From: Falciphora oryzae
Lineage: Eukaryota; Ascomycota; Sordariomycetes; Magnaporthales; Magnaporthaceae
Length of the DNA: 64,000 bases
Assembly: GCA_000733355.1 (NCBI GenBank)
Contig: JNVV01000026.1
Span: 361,444-425,443 of the forward strand
Direction of reading: 5' to 3'
Of this stretch, positions 38,629 to 51,490 are shown one piece after another. The first letter of the stretch is position 1, and the number at the start of each line of letters is the position of its first letter. A program made the position numbers and the translations under genes. The notes under the pieces were generated by a model. It ran no database searches. It was given only the letters and a program-made list of their open reading frames with translations, and had not been told where the DNA came from.

Positions 38629-40323
38629 TCAACGCCGCCTCCTGCGCTTCCTCAGCTCCTCCCACTCGCCAGCCTCATCCTCCTCGTCCGGCGACGCCGC
38701 CGGCGGCGTCGAGGCTGCTGGAGTCTTGCCATCCACCGACTTTTCGATCCCGTTGTTGCCCAGCAAAAAGTCGGCGTAGTACTTGAGCGCGTGGAACATC
38801 TCCTCGCCCGTCGGCACGATCTCCTCGGGCGGGAGCAGGAAGCCGTAGATGCCGCGGTCCCGCAGCTTGATCTGGTAGCTGAACTTGGCGCGCATTTCGT
38901 GGTAGAACCAGTCGATGGCCGACCCGCCTCCTGACTCCATCCTCCGCGTCGAGGAGCCCCGCGACGAGCCCACGGCGCCCTGACAGGCCGAGAAGACGTT
39001 GTACAGCTCGCCGCTCGACAGCCGGATCGCCTTGGCGATGCCGATGGCGAGCTCCTCGAGGTTCTCCAGATTCGGCGGCTCCGAGTCGCACGTGTACGAG
39101 TAAGGGTACAGGATCTCTTGCGAGAACGAGTGGAGGTCGATAAGCCCGACAAAGTCGGTGCCGTTCTGCTCGGCCTGTGCCTTGGCCCAGTCCGAGAGCT
39201 GCTGGGCCTCAACCGCCTGAAAGGGCTGCTCGCCGCCGTAGCTTTCGGAGCATGGCTCGGGTAGGTTCCTATCCCACTCGAAGCCGAAGGCACGGTCAAG
39301 ATCGAGGCCGCGGCAGAAGTTCAGAGGCGTGTCCTGCCTGGTCTTCCTCCAAAGCCGATCGACGGCCCACGTGTATTCATAGCCGTCGGGGTTGAGCACG
39401 GGGATGAAGATGGCCGTGTAGTTGTCAAGAAATCGAGTCAGGACCGAGTCTTGGCCGTAGGAGGATATCAGAGACCATGCGAGATAGTTAACCGCCGCGG
39501 TGCCAATCCACTCCCGCGCGTGCAGGCCGCCATTGATCACGAGCGTTTTCTTCGGGGTGGTGTTTTCGCTGCCGGGCGGCGCGGGCTTGCCCACGCGCAG
39601 AGCCAGAATCTCCCTCCCCTCGAAGGACTTGCCGATTACCTCGAGCGTCACTATGCTCGGGAACATGGACGCGACAAGACGCATCCAGTGGTGTATGACG
39701 GCGAGGGGCTGGTAATCGTGGAAGAAAACGTTGTCGAATTCGTTGGCGTGCGTAAGAACTGAAGGGGCCAGTCGCCTGTCCGAGTCAAGTCGAGCGCTGG
39801 CGCTGGCGCCGTCGCGAGCGGCGTCAGGTGTGGCGCGGCCGCCACCGTATGTGGCCATGACGGCGGTGGGGAGGTCGGGGATCAGGGTCGAGAAGGCCGA
39901 TTGGAGCGACGAGGGCAGCAGGCTGAGCAGGGACGAGACGTCTTTCTTGTGCAGGCGGATGTCGACATTGTTCCGGGTCGAGGCCCAGACGTCGAGGAAG
40001 AGGCGGTCGGCGGCGTCGGCGAGAGCGCCCTCCTCCTCGTGGCTCGACACGTTGAATCGGATCACCGTCTCCTTGTCGTAGCGCGGGTTGAGGGCGCCCA
40101 TGCCCCTGGGCGGAGCCGACTTGCGCTTGGCCGAGGCCGGACGGCCAAACACCATCTCGACGACATTGTCTCGCAGCCACGTCACCAAGGGGAAGAGGCC
40201 GCGGGCGGCATTCTGCGTGTGGGGAGGCGGCGGCCGCACGCCGACGGCGGGCACCGTCGGAGAGAGGACTAGGAGGACGAGACAGATGAGCAGCGACAAC
40301 AAAGCATATCGTCTCGACAGCAT
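38629..40323 (-). CDS. ECM14: ECM14-type inactive metallocarboxypeptidase (M14)
   Basis: 564-aa intronless gene. A hydrophobic N-terminus (residues 6-20, LLSLLICLVLLVLS) is a signal peptide, then a long propeptide-like region and an M14 domain from about 200 to 525. Zinc ligands are present: His268 and Glu271 in GGLHAREWIG, and His398 in LIDLHSFSQ. The general-base Glu of active carboxypeptidases is replaced by Lys486 in YQIKLRDRGIYGFLL (active enzymes have FELRD). This change is known for ECM14, which is regarded as catalytically inactive and linked to cell-wall or secretory functions. The start is placed at the Met before the signal peptide; an upstream in-frame Met at 40428 would bury it. 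Confidence 0.93.
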   Translation of the reverse strand: MLSRRYALLSLLICLVLLVLSPTVPAVGVRPPPPHTQNAARGLFPLVTWLRDNVVEMVFGRPASAKRKSAPPRGMGALNPRYDKETVIRFNVSSHEEEGALADAADRLFLDVWASTRNNVDIRLHKKDVSSLLSLLPSSLQSAFSTLIPDLPTAVMATYGGGRATPDAARDGASASARLDSDRRLAPSVLTHANEFDNVFFHDYQPLAVIHHWMRLVASMFPSIVTLEVIGKSFEGREILALRVGKPAPPGSENTTPKKTLVINGGLHAREWIGTAAVNYLAWSLISSYGQDSVLTRFLDNYTAIFIPVLNPDGYEYTWAVDRLWRKTRQDTPLNFCRGLDLDRAFGFEWDRNLPEPCSESYGGEQPFQAVEAQQLSDWAKAQAEQNGTDFVGLIDLHSFSQEILYPYSYTCDSEPPNLENLEELAIGIAKAIRLSSGELYNVFSACQGAVGSSRGSSTRRMESGGGSAIDWFYHEMRAKFSYQIKLRDRGIYGFLLPPEEIVPTGEEMFHALKYYADFLLGNNGIEKSVDGKTPAASTPPAASPDEEDEAGEWEELRKRRRRR

Positions 40324-42029
40324 TTTGTGATCGAGATGGGCGCTTTTCACATGCAACCAATCGACTGAGGCGACTGTCGAGCCAGGCACCAAGGCCGGAC
40401 TCGAAGGGAGCGTCTGGACTCGAGGCAAGGGCTAAGACAACCCTCGGCTATTTCGAGGGCCACAGATCAGAGCGGCCGTTCGGGAAGGAGGGGTTGCAGC
40501 CCAGATTCCAAGAGAGTGAGGGGCAAAAAGAAGGGGAAACAATACAGAGTTGGCCGATGGGTTTGGAAATCAAGGACGGCGGAGACAGATGATGCCGGGG
40601 CTGTCGTGTCGCCGAGACTTATCGAATGCGGGCTTCATGTGGACTCCATTCTTGGTCGCCTCAATCGGAGGGCGGGGAACTCCAGATCCGAGCTTGGACG
40701 CGAATTGGCTGGAAGGATTCAATCTCAGCCTGGACGGGAGCCCCTGGCCTGATGCTGCGTCCCCGGCCGGGTCTGCCTTCGGTGCCCACCACTTGGACTT
40801 GCCACCTCGCAACAGCCCACAAGCAGCGCTGCACAGCCACACGGACGGGTCCATGGAGGCCGGGGTGGAGAGGAAATGAACAGACGTGCAGGCAAGGCAG
40901 CTCGATCCAGCGCAGCTTTCCTGGAATGGTGTACCTTCAATGACGCGCCAAAAATGCGGGCGTGCATGCGCGACGTGTCTTTTGATTGTATGCACGGAAA
41001 GGGCACGGGGTGTACTACTAAGCTCGACTCTTTGGAACGACCCCACGGTCAGCTCCGCTCGAGCCCGCAACTGAATTGTCTTTGCTGCAGGTCAGAGATG
41101 AACATGAACGGTGAGATGGGATCATGCAAACCTAGAATCTGCAAAGGCTAATAAATCAAGCATCTGCCAGAAAGGAAAATCAATACGAAGCGCAAATATC
41201 TTGAGAGAAACATATGAAACCCTCGTTCTATCTCTAGAGCTGCCTCATTAGAAGGGTCATGGAAGCTCTCAATTGGTTTCTCGCTGGCTTCTCTGGCTAG
41301 CAGCCTAGGGCGGCCCCTGAGTGCAGTAACCTCGCAGCCCGCCCACCTGCATTTCCGGTGCCAACGTTGGATTCAATTGGTGTCCGGCGCACTGGGCTGC
41401 TGGCGGTGGTGCGGCGCCCTGGTCCCGTCCCCGAGGGCGGCCTAGAGCCCCACTGGACAATAGCTGCGGGCGGCACGAGCCAATCACAGGCGCAGCATGG
41501 CAGCGCGGCCCCAGCAAGCTTCTGGACCTGGAGCCCCCTGCCCTGCTCCTGCGTGCTTGCCTCCTTTCTTCCTTTTGCTTGGGTCGTTGGGGTCCCGCTT
41601 GGGTCCACGCCGCCCATCTCACTGGCGGGACAGCCTGGAGTCGAGAGCCTCTGGGGACAAGCCAACCAACCTCGTCGTTGACGTCCGCCGCATTTTTTTT
41701 CTAGTCCACTCCTTTTTGTGCTGACCCAAGACAACCGGCCTGCTTGCTAGTCGGTTGCGTATCTTGTCAGCCGGGTCCCCTCGTTCACTTGCAATTTCGC
41801 GCTCTGTTGTTTTTTGTTTCGTTTTATTTTCTACTGTCGGGTTTTCTTCTCCGACTCCATCTCTCGCTCTCGGTTTCTCCGAGTCAACGAGTCTCTTGGC
41901 CCTTCGCTCTCAGCCAGCCAGATGCCATCCTGAACAGGGCCGACGCAACACCAACCACTCGCAGCCGAGGCGACTGCCATGCTCCTTTCGCTGCACCCCG
42001 TCTGAGGATGGTCGCAAGCACCCGCCGTC
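40324..42029. promoter_or_regulatory. Divergent intergenic region ECM14/Sec7-GEF
   Basis: 1.7 kb between divergent starts; no gene supported. The last 400 bp are CT-rich (TCTCCGACTCC, TCTCGCTCTC) and probably the leader of the Sec7 gene. Confidence 0.5.
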
Positions 42030-45000
42030 ATGCCCTTCCTTCGTCGACGAGGCGTCATGGCTAGCGAGTCGGACATGCGCCGCCGCACCAATTCGCAGGA
42101 GGTTCCGCTCCCTGATGCATTTCCTAACGCCGGCAAGCATCTCCAACCACCACAGGACGACCTAGCCGCCGTGCAACCCGCCGCCAATACCACAGAACCC
42201 TCCGATCCTACCCCATCTGACCCTCCCGCCGCCAGCGCCAGTGGTCCCGCGCCTCCCGACATGTCTTCTGCCGACCGCCCCTCCGCCGATGAGCCCGAAC
42301 CTCGAGTCCCCTCCATCCAGCTGCCGACTCGTCCTCAATCGCCTCCATTGCCCGACGAAACCAAGTACCGACGCTTCTCCATGCTGCGCTTTCGCAATGC
42401 CTCCGACTCCCAGCTGTCCATCAGGGTCAAGCAGCAGTCCGAGACGCCGCCTCCTCTCCCACCTCTCCCTGACAGTAGGCGGCCCTCATTTCCAGTCAAC
42501 TCCCTTGCTTGTCGCGATGTCGCGCATCCGTCTCCAGATCTGCCCCTCCTGTCTCTCCTCGCTAGTCCGCTGTGGTACAATTCTAACCTATCGCAGCACC
42601 TGCAATCATCACGACCGCCCCAACCTCTGATCTGAGCGTGAACCCGAAGAAGCCTGCCCGGAAGAAGCTTCCGTTCGGACTTGGAGGAGATCGAGATGAC
42701 TCGGGCCAGACTAGCATCCAACCCGCCTCCAAGAGGGATCGCAGAAAGACGATGAACCTGGATATTATGTCCGGCAGTCGCCAAGCCGTCACCTTCGAAG
42801 AGCCCCGGCACCAAAGCATGAGCCAAATACCGCCCGCGTATGGCGAGGAATCTGAGGGGAGCGGCCTTGCGCTGCCTTTTAACAATCGTTTATCCGAGTC
42901 TTCGAGGTCTGACGGCAGCTCTGGAGACCACCGCGTGTACGGCAGCACGACGACCACGACGCACACCGTCCAGACCACTACCACCTTCTTTCGCTTACCG
43001 CGCCGCAAACAGAAGCAGCCCGAGCCCATGTTCCCCATCGCCCACCTGCAGAAAGGAGGGGACTCCCAGGTGCACATGCATGGTGTCGGCTCCAACGCGT
43101 CGCTTTCGACCTGGACACCGGAGCGGGCAAGCACGTCGAGCAGGATGACCGGGAACGAGACGCCGACCCCGTCAAGGCCCTCGTCGTCTAGACACGACGG
43201 CAGCGCGACCTCGCCTAGCCCGTCTCCTGCTGTGGCCTTTGTGAACAGGCAGAGCGTCTCCCCCGCGACGGCCCTCTTTCGCCCCGAGTCCAGGAACTCG
43301 GGTCAGTCCTCACCGTCTCGGGGGTTGTCTCACCTCCGGGGTAGGTCCTCGACTATGAGTTCATTGGGGAGGAAATCTATGGACGACCGCCTTGCCGCTC
43401 CGCCGTCCCGCACGTCGACCTCGATTGGTAGGAAGAGCTTTGGGGACCTGCTGGGGCTTAGCAAGATTCGTCACACCAACGGAGGGCGTCCAGGGAGCCT
43501 GACTCCAGTCACCCCAGGCTCGAGCACCTCCAAGAACAACTCAATACAGCTCGCCCGCGACACTATCATCCTCCCTGAGCGTCGCGACGATGATACGCCC
43601 GCGAAATATCTGGCAAGGTTGGAAGAGGTTGTTAGCCGGAGTGTGATCGCCAGCGCCCTGTCCAAGAATGCAGACCAATTTTCACAGGCCGTTTTGCGGA
43701 GCTACATGCGTGGCTTTCGCTTCTTTGGAGATCCGATGGACATGTCCATTCGGAAGCTTCTTATGGAGGCCGAACTTCCCAAGGAGACGCAGCAAATCGA
43801 CCGCTGCCTGCAGGCGTTCGCGAACCGGTACCACGAGTGCAACCCTGGCATCTACGCCGACCCGGATCAGGCCTACTTCATTGCCTTCTCGCTGCTTATT
43901 CTGCACACCGATGTCTTCAACAAGAACAACAAGTACAAGATGCAGAAGACAGACTACCTCAAAAACACGCGCGGCGATGGCATTTTTGATGACATCCTCG
44001 AGTGTTTCTACGACAACATCACCTACACGCCCTTCATCCACGTTGAAGACGACCTCGACATTAACGGAGAGCGCATTATCGCACACAAGTCCAAGAAGAA
44101 GACGTTCATCTTGGGCGGGAATCCGGACCCGGCCAAGCGGGTGGCCAAGGAGCCCATCGACCCCTACACGCTCATCATCGACAACAAGCTCGACATACTA
44201 CGGCCCAGCCTCAAGGACGTAATGCACCTAGAGGACACGTACAGTTACATAGGCACCGAGCAGACGCTTAATCTGCAGGAGCTACACAAGACCTTCTTCA
44301 AAACGGGTGTGCTCCAGATCGTGTCGGCAAGGTCTCGCCCGGATGCCTTCATGTCAGAGAAGACGGCGACGAACCCACAAGAGGCGCAGGCTGGCATTGT
44401 AGACATCAAAATCACAAAGGTCGGGCTGTTGTGGAGGAAGGACGCCAAGAAAAAGAAGACACGGTCGCCGTGGCAGGAGTGGGGTGCAATCCTCACGGGT
44501 GCACAGCTCTACTTCTTCCGGAACACGTCCTGGGTGAAGAATCTGATGCACCAGTACGATACCCACATCAAGCACGGCCACGATGGGATCCCAGTCATCT
44601 TCCACCCGCCATTGGACCAGTTCAAGCCCGATGGCCTGATGTCTACTGATGGGGCGGTTGCTCTGCTGGACTCGTCTTACAAGAAGCACAAGAACGCTTT
44701 TGTCTATGTGAAGCATGGGGGCTCGGAAGAGGTGCTTTTGGCGGACAACGAGGAGGAGCTGAATGACTGGCTAGCAAAGCTGAACTATGCAGCCGCGTTC
44801 AGAACCTCGGGCGTGCGCATGCGTGGGGTGGTCGGTGGCAGCTACGACGGCCAGACCCGCCGGGCAATGAGGAGGCTGGAGTCGGAGTCGTCTCAGTCGA
44901 TCCAGACCCCGACCGGAGAGGTAACCATCTCGAGGAGCCGGATCGACCTCAAGATGGCGCAGGACATCCTCGAGGCGCGGCGCGAGGTCATGTCACAGAG

Positions 45001-46693
45001 GATAGCCGACGCTAACGAGAGGATCCAAGCCGAGGAGTCCAAGCTGGAGGACCAGCTAAGAAACGCCAGGCACCTGCAGCTCCTCGCGCCCGTTCAGCCC
45101 AAGACCAGGGACCAGATACTCCTGGCCGCGGCGCGCATAGCGGCGCAGCTCAAATGGACACGCATGGAGATGTGGAGGCTGAAGTGCCACCGCGACATTC
45201 TCTTGATGGACCTCGAAGAGGAGCGGCTGCAGCTCGGTCTCGTACCATCGCCCCGCCTACACCCCAACAGCTCGCCCGAGAAGACGGGACTTGGACGAGA
45301 GGAAGCCAGAAATAGCACGTCGACGGTCGTGCAACAAAGCCCAAAGGCTGCCGAGCAGGCCGGCCGAAGATTGTCGACTCCAGCTCTGGACGAACCTATC
45401 GACTCTCCCGAGACGGACGTGTTCCAGACTCCACCGACGAGCGCCCCAGGACACCAAGGACATCACAAGCACCACAACTCCTGGGATCTCCCTCCGCGTG
45501 GACTCGATGCTATCCGCCTCCGAAAAGCGTCAATATCTAGCGCCATATCGGCGATATCGGCGGCTGCATCGCCTCCAAGGAAGATCCCGAGCTCGCAATC
45601 GACGCCAGCCATCGCATCGGCTTCAAGCCCGCCCCAGCCCGCAGAGGAGCACAACGATGAGCTTGACGCTGCGGAAAGGGACCTGCTGGAGCAGGCAGGG
45701 CTTATTGATGCCGAGCAGACACGAGCGGCCGATGCCAGATCAGCAGCCTCGGCAATGATGGATGGCGGAGAGGGTCGGGAGCGCCAGGAGGGCACCTCAT
45801 ATGGGTCGTCTGCGGACAGACAAGACCGCAGCAAAATCCGTCGCAGCCTGCAGCGGACGCTTCGGGAGAGTGCGGGCCATTTGTCTCATCATAGGAGCAA
45901 TCGCAAAGGCAAAGAGCCCGCATCCGGCACCTATGGGGATGAGGAGCCGGCTCGGGAAACAGATGTGCTGACGCGCGGCTCGGGGTCTTTCGTGGTTCAT
46001 GGAAAGAAGGCGTCGGTTATCAGCTTTGGCGGCGAGCTGCAGAGCATGACGCCTGACCAGCGGCTCCGGCAGCGTAAAGCGCAGCAGGCCGCGGCCCCTC
46101 GCGACGACGCGGGCTCGTCGCCGGCCGGTGACGGAGAGACTCTTCCCGCTGCGGACTATCAAGCAGACCTCCAATCGCCCAGGGACCCCGAGCGCCGAGA
46201 GTCTGCCGCAAGCGCCAGCACCGCTACGGCAAGGAGCTTCCGGGAGCTGCATAGGAAATACTCGTCTGCCCAGGCGCACAAGTCTGGCCCCAGCTTACCA
46301 CTCCCTGATGAGGACAGTGACGCGGCCGTGAGCTTCTCAGATGGACGCAGGACCCCCCTGCCGCCAATCGAGCACGACTCGGATGAGGAGGCCTGGGTTC
46401 AGAGCCGGGAATCTCTGAAACCCGGACACGGGTCCGGACGCGTGCCGTCAGGGGGTCTGAGAAAAGGGGCCGAGTCGGCCGACAGTGACGACAGCGGCGA
46501 CGATGACGACGAAAGGGGCAGCAGCTTCCTCAGCCCGCCGGACAGCGCGGGCGCACATTCACGGTACTTGACCCCCGAGCCGTCGTCGCGACCGGGGTCT
46601 CGATCGAGCAACGCGAGCGGAGATGAAAGGGAACCCGACCATGGCGACAGACAGCTTCAAAGCCCACCACCTATCCAGGTCGTTGGCGCATAA
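42030..46693 (+). CDS. Sec7-PH domain ARF guanine-nucleotide exchange factor
   Basis: 1513-aa protein from two exons (42030-42474, 42597-46693). Residues 1 to about 470 are Ser/Pro-rich and low-complexity. The Sec7 domain covers about 475-650: the catalytic Glu is near residue 545 in ELPKETQQIDRCLQAFANRY, followed by FIAFSLLILHTDVFNKNN. A PH domain follows at about 745-890 (KVGLLWRKD, WGAILTGAQLYFF, NDWLAKLNYAAAF). A helical segment with coiled-coil character is near 950, and the C-terminal third is disordered with acidic Ser-Asp runs. Such proteins load ARF-type GTPases with GTP at Golgi or endosomal membranes. Layout resembles fungal SYT1-type GEFs rather than the large Sec7p. The exon 1 start is chosen at MPFLRRRGVM; the next Met, ten residues on, is possible. 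Confidence 0.88.
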
Positions 46694-48133
46694 GCCTTGC
46701 CCCCGCTCTTGCGACGGGACCCGTCCTTATTCGATTCCGACCAGTGAACATCGATGGAGAGAAAAAAAAGAAACAGAATATAAAAAACACAAAAACGAAA
46801 GAAGCAAAAACAAGCACAGCGACCGGAGAACATCTGGGTTCTTGGCTCTCAGCGGGCACTCACTGTATTTCCTAATTCTCTGTATCAATAGACACGGGCA
46901 TCAAGGCCCTGCAGGGGTGGAACTTGGTCGATCCCTCTTGGCAGCGCGGCAGGGAGAGCCGAGGAAGCCTTCACGATAGCCGACACCCTTCACCCTCCTC
47001 CTTTTCTTTATTCGTTTCCCTCTCCCTTTCTTTTTTTGCCTTCTGTTTATTTTTAGTCTATGTGTTTTAACTCAACCCAAACCTTTGACGCGTCACTCGC
47101 GCGGGTTTGCCGGTTTTTTTGCTATCATTTTTATTTGTTTATCCTCCCCTATCTTGTTTCTGTTCCCTTTCTGCTGTTTTGCCACTCTCCCTACCTTCGT
47201 TTTCCTTTTCTACTTTCCCATGGGATCGACCTCGAGGCAAGAGGTGATAGAAGGGGGAGACAAGGCTACTACAGCCAGTGATACTAACCCCCTATTTTTT
47301 TTTTTTTTCTGCCTTGGGGGGGTTTCTGATTTCTTTTCCTTTCATTTTATGACGGATGGATGGAATGGCACGGTTCTTTTCGTTGGCGCGAAAAGGGACA
47401 ATAGGGTTTTTCTCTTGTTTGTTTTTGGTAGCAAAACATTGCCACTATTTTCCGATAAACACACATCTCTTGTTCAATTCGGAACAACAGCACAGCACAG
47501 TCGAGTGCCTTCTCCTTTCTTACTCTCGTATTTTCCATGTATCGCTTACATCCAAAACAGAACAAAAAAAAAAAATTCTAGCTCACGCATCATCCAGTGG
47601 CATCAACGACTTACCTTTGCTTTGGCACGATTTTGGCGAGACAGCGATGGTTGTTGTTACGGTATCGCCCCTGAGAGTTTGTTGGTCCGGAACTTGGATG
47701 AGCGAAGCGAAAAGGGCTCCAAACCTGATCGTAGCCAACACGGCTTCTAACAAAAAAAAAAAAAAAAAACAATTGTCGACGCAGGAATTCGGACCAAGGC
47801 AAGGGAAGAGGGACAGCATCTTGAAGTAAATTCAGAGGTGAGCAGAACATATTTAATGATAACCTCTTTCAGAGGGACAGTGTATTTTTTTCAATTCAGT
47901 AACAAATAGCTTGAATCTCATAATATCTTTTCTTTGAACCAAAATTTTAGTTTTACACACTTTTCCCAAGGCGTCATCCCATCCATCATCAATCAGTATG
48001 GGTCGCATCCGCGCAACGAGGGTGACCTTCCTCGAGCAACGAAGCGCCCCCACAAGCCTGCCCTGCTCAAACAGGACATCTCGCGGGGCATATCTATGTA
48101 TGGACGCCTGCGGTTCGTTCAGCTCGTTCCCCT
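46694..48133. other. Convergent 3' flanks of Sec7-GEF and SRP72
   Basis: 1.4 kb, clearly more A/T-rich than the coding DNA, with many T- and A-runs (A18 at 47752-47769). Open frames here translate to Phe/Lys-rich low-complexity peptides. No gene supported. Confidence 0.6.
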
Positions 48134-50292
48134 TCATTTCTTCCCCTTCTTCTTCTTCTTGGCGCCGGCTCCGCCCGCAGGCGCCTTCTCGACCTTAACG
48201 GCCCCGGCCCCGCCGACGAGCTCGAGCGTCTCCTCCTCCTTGACGACGCCGCCCTGCGTAGCCTCGGCCGCCTTCTTCTTCCCCTTCTTGCCCTTGGGCC
48301 GGTAAGTGCTCCGGTCGCGCAGCGGCAGCCACCGCTCCGGGTCCGGCTTCTTCTCCGGGTCGTAGTCCTTGGGCAGCTTGGCTCGGCTGCGCCGCGGCTT
48401 CTTCGCCGGCGCTGCGCCGTCAGCCGCCGCCGCCGCCCCACGCTTCCTGCTCCCAGTGGCAGTGGTCGTGGCTGATGATGACGGGAGAGAAGCCACGCCA
48501 GCATCCAGGAGCGCACTCACGTCAACACCCGCCGTCAGCTTCTCGACAGGAGTCAGGTCGGCCAGGTAAGGCTGCGCGCGGGATGGGTCGCTCGTGGCAA
48601 AGCTCGCCACCAGGCCTGCTTCAGCAAGGCGGTCACGCTGCTCCTCGCATAATCGAGAGAAAGCTGTGCCCGCCGTGGAGAGGTCCGAGGAGTCTTGCGA
48701 GTGTAATAGTTCAATGCCGGCCTGGCGCAACAGCGACAGCGCACTGCCATCGCGGACGTCACTGCTCCCTGCGGCAGACTGTTGTTGCCAGTGCATGGCA
48801 GCCCTGGACAGCTCGGCGCGGACGGCGGCATGACGGCCCTGGAGTCGATAGAGAGCGACGGCGAGAGCGACGAGGCCGGGGGAGAAGCGGACGTCAGCGT
48901 GGTCAGGGGTGGTGGCAGCTTCCAGACGTCTGAAGAGGGCCTCGAGCAGAGACAGGGCTGGTGCTGGGTTTTCTGTCTGGATGTAGAGTTGTATGATGGT
49001 GAGCAAGAGGCCGATGTCGTCTGGGCGCGACTCGAGCAGCGGCAATATGCTCCTGAGGGCCTCTTTTCCGGTCTGAAGGTGCGACACAGCAGCGGCGTGC
49101 AGCACGCCCAGATTGCTGGCCTCACGCGAGGTGTCGGGTGCTGATGAGGCGTCTTCCCTTGCCAGACCTGTCCTCGCTCTAGAACGGACGCCACTGAACT
49201 TTTGGCATTGCAGCTCAATGACCTCCTTGTTTCGCCTCAGGACTGCGGCTTGGTACTCGAATGGCATGCTGTTGTCTGTGGGTGGCATGATCGACTCGGC
49301 TAGGCGGGCTGTCATGTATGGATTGGGGCCCTGCTCTTGTGCCAGAGAGTTGTTTTGTGCAACCCACTTTGTGGAATGGTCGGATATCCTGGAGCGCGAG
49401 AATAACACAGCAACGGTCAGTAACTTGGTTGGAAGCAGAGCCGGTGGGCGAGCCTCTCCAGGACACAGGGGCAGACAGGGGCAGGGGCAAACACTCACTC
49501 TGGTATGCTGATGGAGTTTTGCAACTGGGCACCCTCGTCCAGCTTGCCCTGCCTTATCAGGACGTAGGCGTGCTGAACGAGTATGGGGATGAGCTCGACC
49601 TGCCTCTCCTCCTCGCTCAAATCTTCCGAGGCCTCACACAGAGCCTTGGCCCTCCTCAGCAGCACCTCGGCCTTCTGCAGCTCGCCGCGGGCGACGCAGC
49701 CGCATGCAGCGTTGTAGGCGGCCTCGAAGGTCTCCATGTCCTGCCTCGAGGGCTGGCGTTCCGACTCGGAGAGGTGGTGGGCGGCACCGGCCCACTCGAG
49801 CTGGGCGGCAGTGGCCAGCATGTTGATGCGCAGGTCGCCCTCCTCGTTGACCCGGCCCTCGCGCGAGACGGTGTCAAGCAGCTCGCGGTAGGCCCTGGCA
49901 GCGTCTGTGAAGCGCTCAGCGCGGTAGGCAACCTGGGCGCTCACATGGCGGGCACCCCGGGCGGCGGCCGAGGCCGGGGCCTTGGCACAGAAGTCATCGC
50001 AGATGGCGGCGGCAGCATCGAGGTTGCCGGTCTTGTAGAGGGCATAGGCGTTCTCCAGGGCGCAGTCCTGGGCAAGGCGATCTCCGCCGTCGCTGATGGC
50101 ACGCAGGGCGTCGTCGTAGCGGTCGAGCTTGACGAGGGCGACGACCTTTGTGTGCTGGGCGGCGTGGAGGTCGGGGCCGGCTGAGGGAGAGGAGCGGATG
50201 GCGTCGTTTGCCAGCCTGAGGGCCTCGGCGTGGTCCTCAATGTCGGTGCCTCGGAGGAGCGAGTTGAGGGCCGAGATGGCGGGGTCCGCCAT
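48134..50292 (-). CDS. SRP72: Signal recognition particle subunit SRP72
   Basis: 682-aa protein from two exons (50292-49499, 49388-48134). SRP72 binds SRP68 and the 7S RNA in the particle that targets ribosomes to the ER. The N-terminal three quarters are TPR-like helical pairs (VALVKLDRYDDALRAI, NAYALYKTGNLDAAAAIC, AYRAERFTDAARAYREL, YNAACGCVARGELQKAEVLL). The C-terminal RNA-binding segment has the family signature DYDPEKKPDPERWLPLRDR, followed by a Lys-rich tail (AKKKKKGKK). Length fits fungal SRP72. The single intron follows SIPE. Tail-to-tail with the Sec7-GEF. Confidence 0.95.
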
Positions 50293-51490
50293 TTTGGAGG
50301 ACGATCTGGTCTGTGCTGCAGCTCTGGGGGTTCAATGTCTGTCTACCAGGTGCTGGAGGTGGTCGTGTTGGAGCTGGGGAATTTCAATTGCATCCGGACT
50401 CTGGGGAAGACGAGGCGGACGAGGAAGGGTGCAGTGTGAGCGTGCCAAGGGAGAGTGAGTGAGTGTGCGAGTGTTTGTGCCTGCTGCTTGCTGCTCGTTT
50501 GTTTGCAAAAAGAAAAAAAAAAGACCAGACCAGCTTCGGCAGGGAAGGCCAGCCTAACTGCAACCAGCACAGCCGAAAAGTCCCTTTGCGGTCCCTTTCC
50601 GTGGCTGCCACTGCGCTGGAGCAAAATGTGACTCGCCCTGCACGCTGCAAGTGGGCGAAGGTCAAGGCTCGTGAGGGGCTACGTCGGCTGCTGTGTGGGG
50701 CAGAGAATTTTGCGGCGTAAAAAAAGATTTTGTGTGGATATGAGGTCACTCCGTCCCCAACTGTCTCGGGTATGCTCTTGGAATGGGTGTGTCTTTTCCG
50801 TTCTTTGCCTTCGTCGACGGTATTCAATCTCTCGTCTCTGGCAAACGGCCGTCCTATCTTCTAAACTGCAGGCCCGTCCGTGCAGGCAGCATCGAGGCCC
50901 GTGGGCGGCGGTTGTCGCTCGGAAGCAAAATGCAAAATCCAGGTTTCTCCTCACTCGACCAGGGCAGCTCGCGTGAGACCCTGGGCAGTCGCCCCTCTCT
51001 CACAGGCGCCGTTGAACACCCAGACCCACCCACCCACAGGCTCTACCGTGCTTCTTTATTGCAAGAGATGGAGAAAAGAAAAAAAATTCTGACCGTATCC
51101 AGCAGCCTGGCATCGGATTTCCAGTCCCACCCGCCGCAAATCCTGCATTGACAATTTTTTTTGGCATTGCTTTTTTCTCAATTTTTTTTCTTGGATTTTT
51201 TTCTCCTCCTTTTTTTTTTTTTTCTGTGGCGATTCATTGCATGCCTGCCATGGTTAGCTCCAAGTTCGTGTTGCGGAAACCGGCGTCTCGTCTCGGTCGT
51301 GTCCTCGTCGGTTCAAACTTGTGGGAGTCGGCGGGTGGGTGGACGCCGAGGGGAAAAAAAGACTCTTCCTGTTCGCGTGGCTTCTGGGTAATGGGTTCGG
51401 CTTACTCGTGGGTTTTAGGCCGGCGCCCTGCTTCTATTCCCCAACCTCAATCAGCCTAAAATTCCATGGGCGCCGCGATGCCAAAACAAG
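50293..51490. other. Intergenic, SRP72 promoter and 3' flank of next gene
   Basis: 1.2 kb with no gene seen. T-rich tracts (about 51150-51230) lie near the 3' end of the adjacent minus-strand gene; the SRP72 promoter must lie in the left part. Confidence 0.5.

Noticed and set aside
47085..47829. Phe- and Lys-rich frames between the Sec7-GEF and SRP72
   Set aside because: Driven by T/A homopolymers in an A/T-rich 3' region; no conserved segment.
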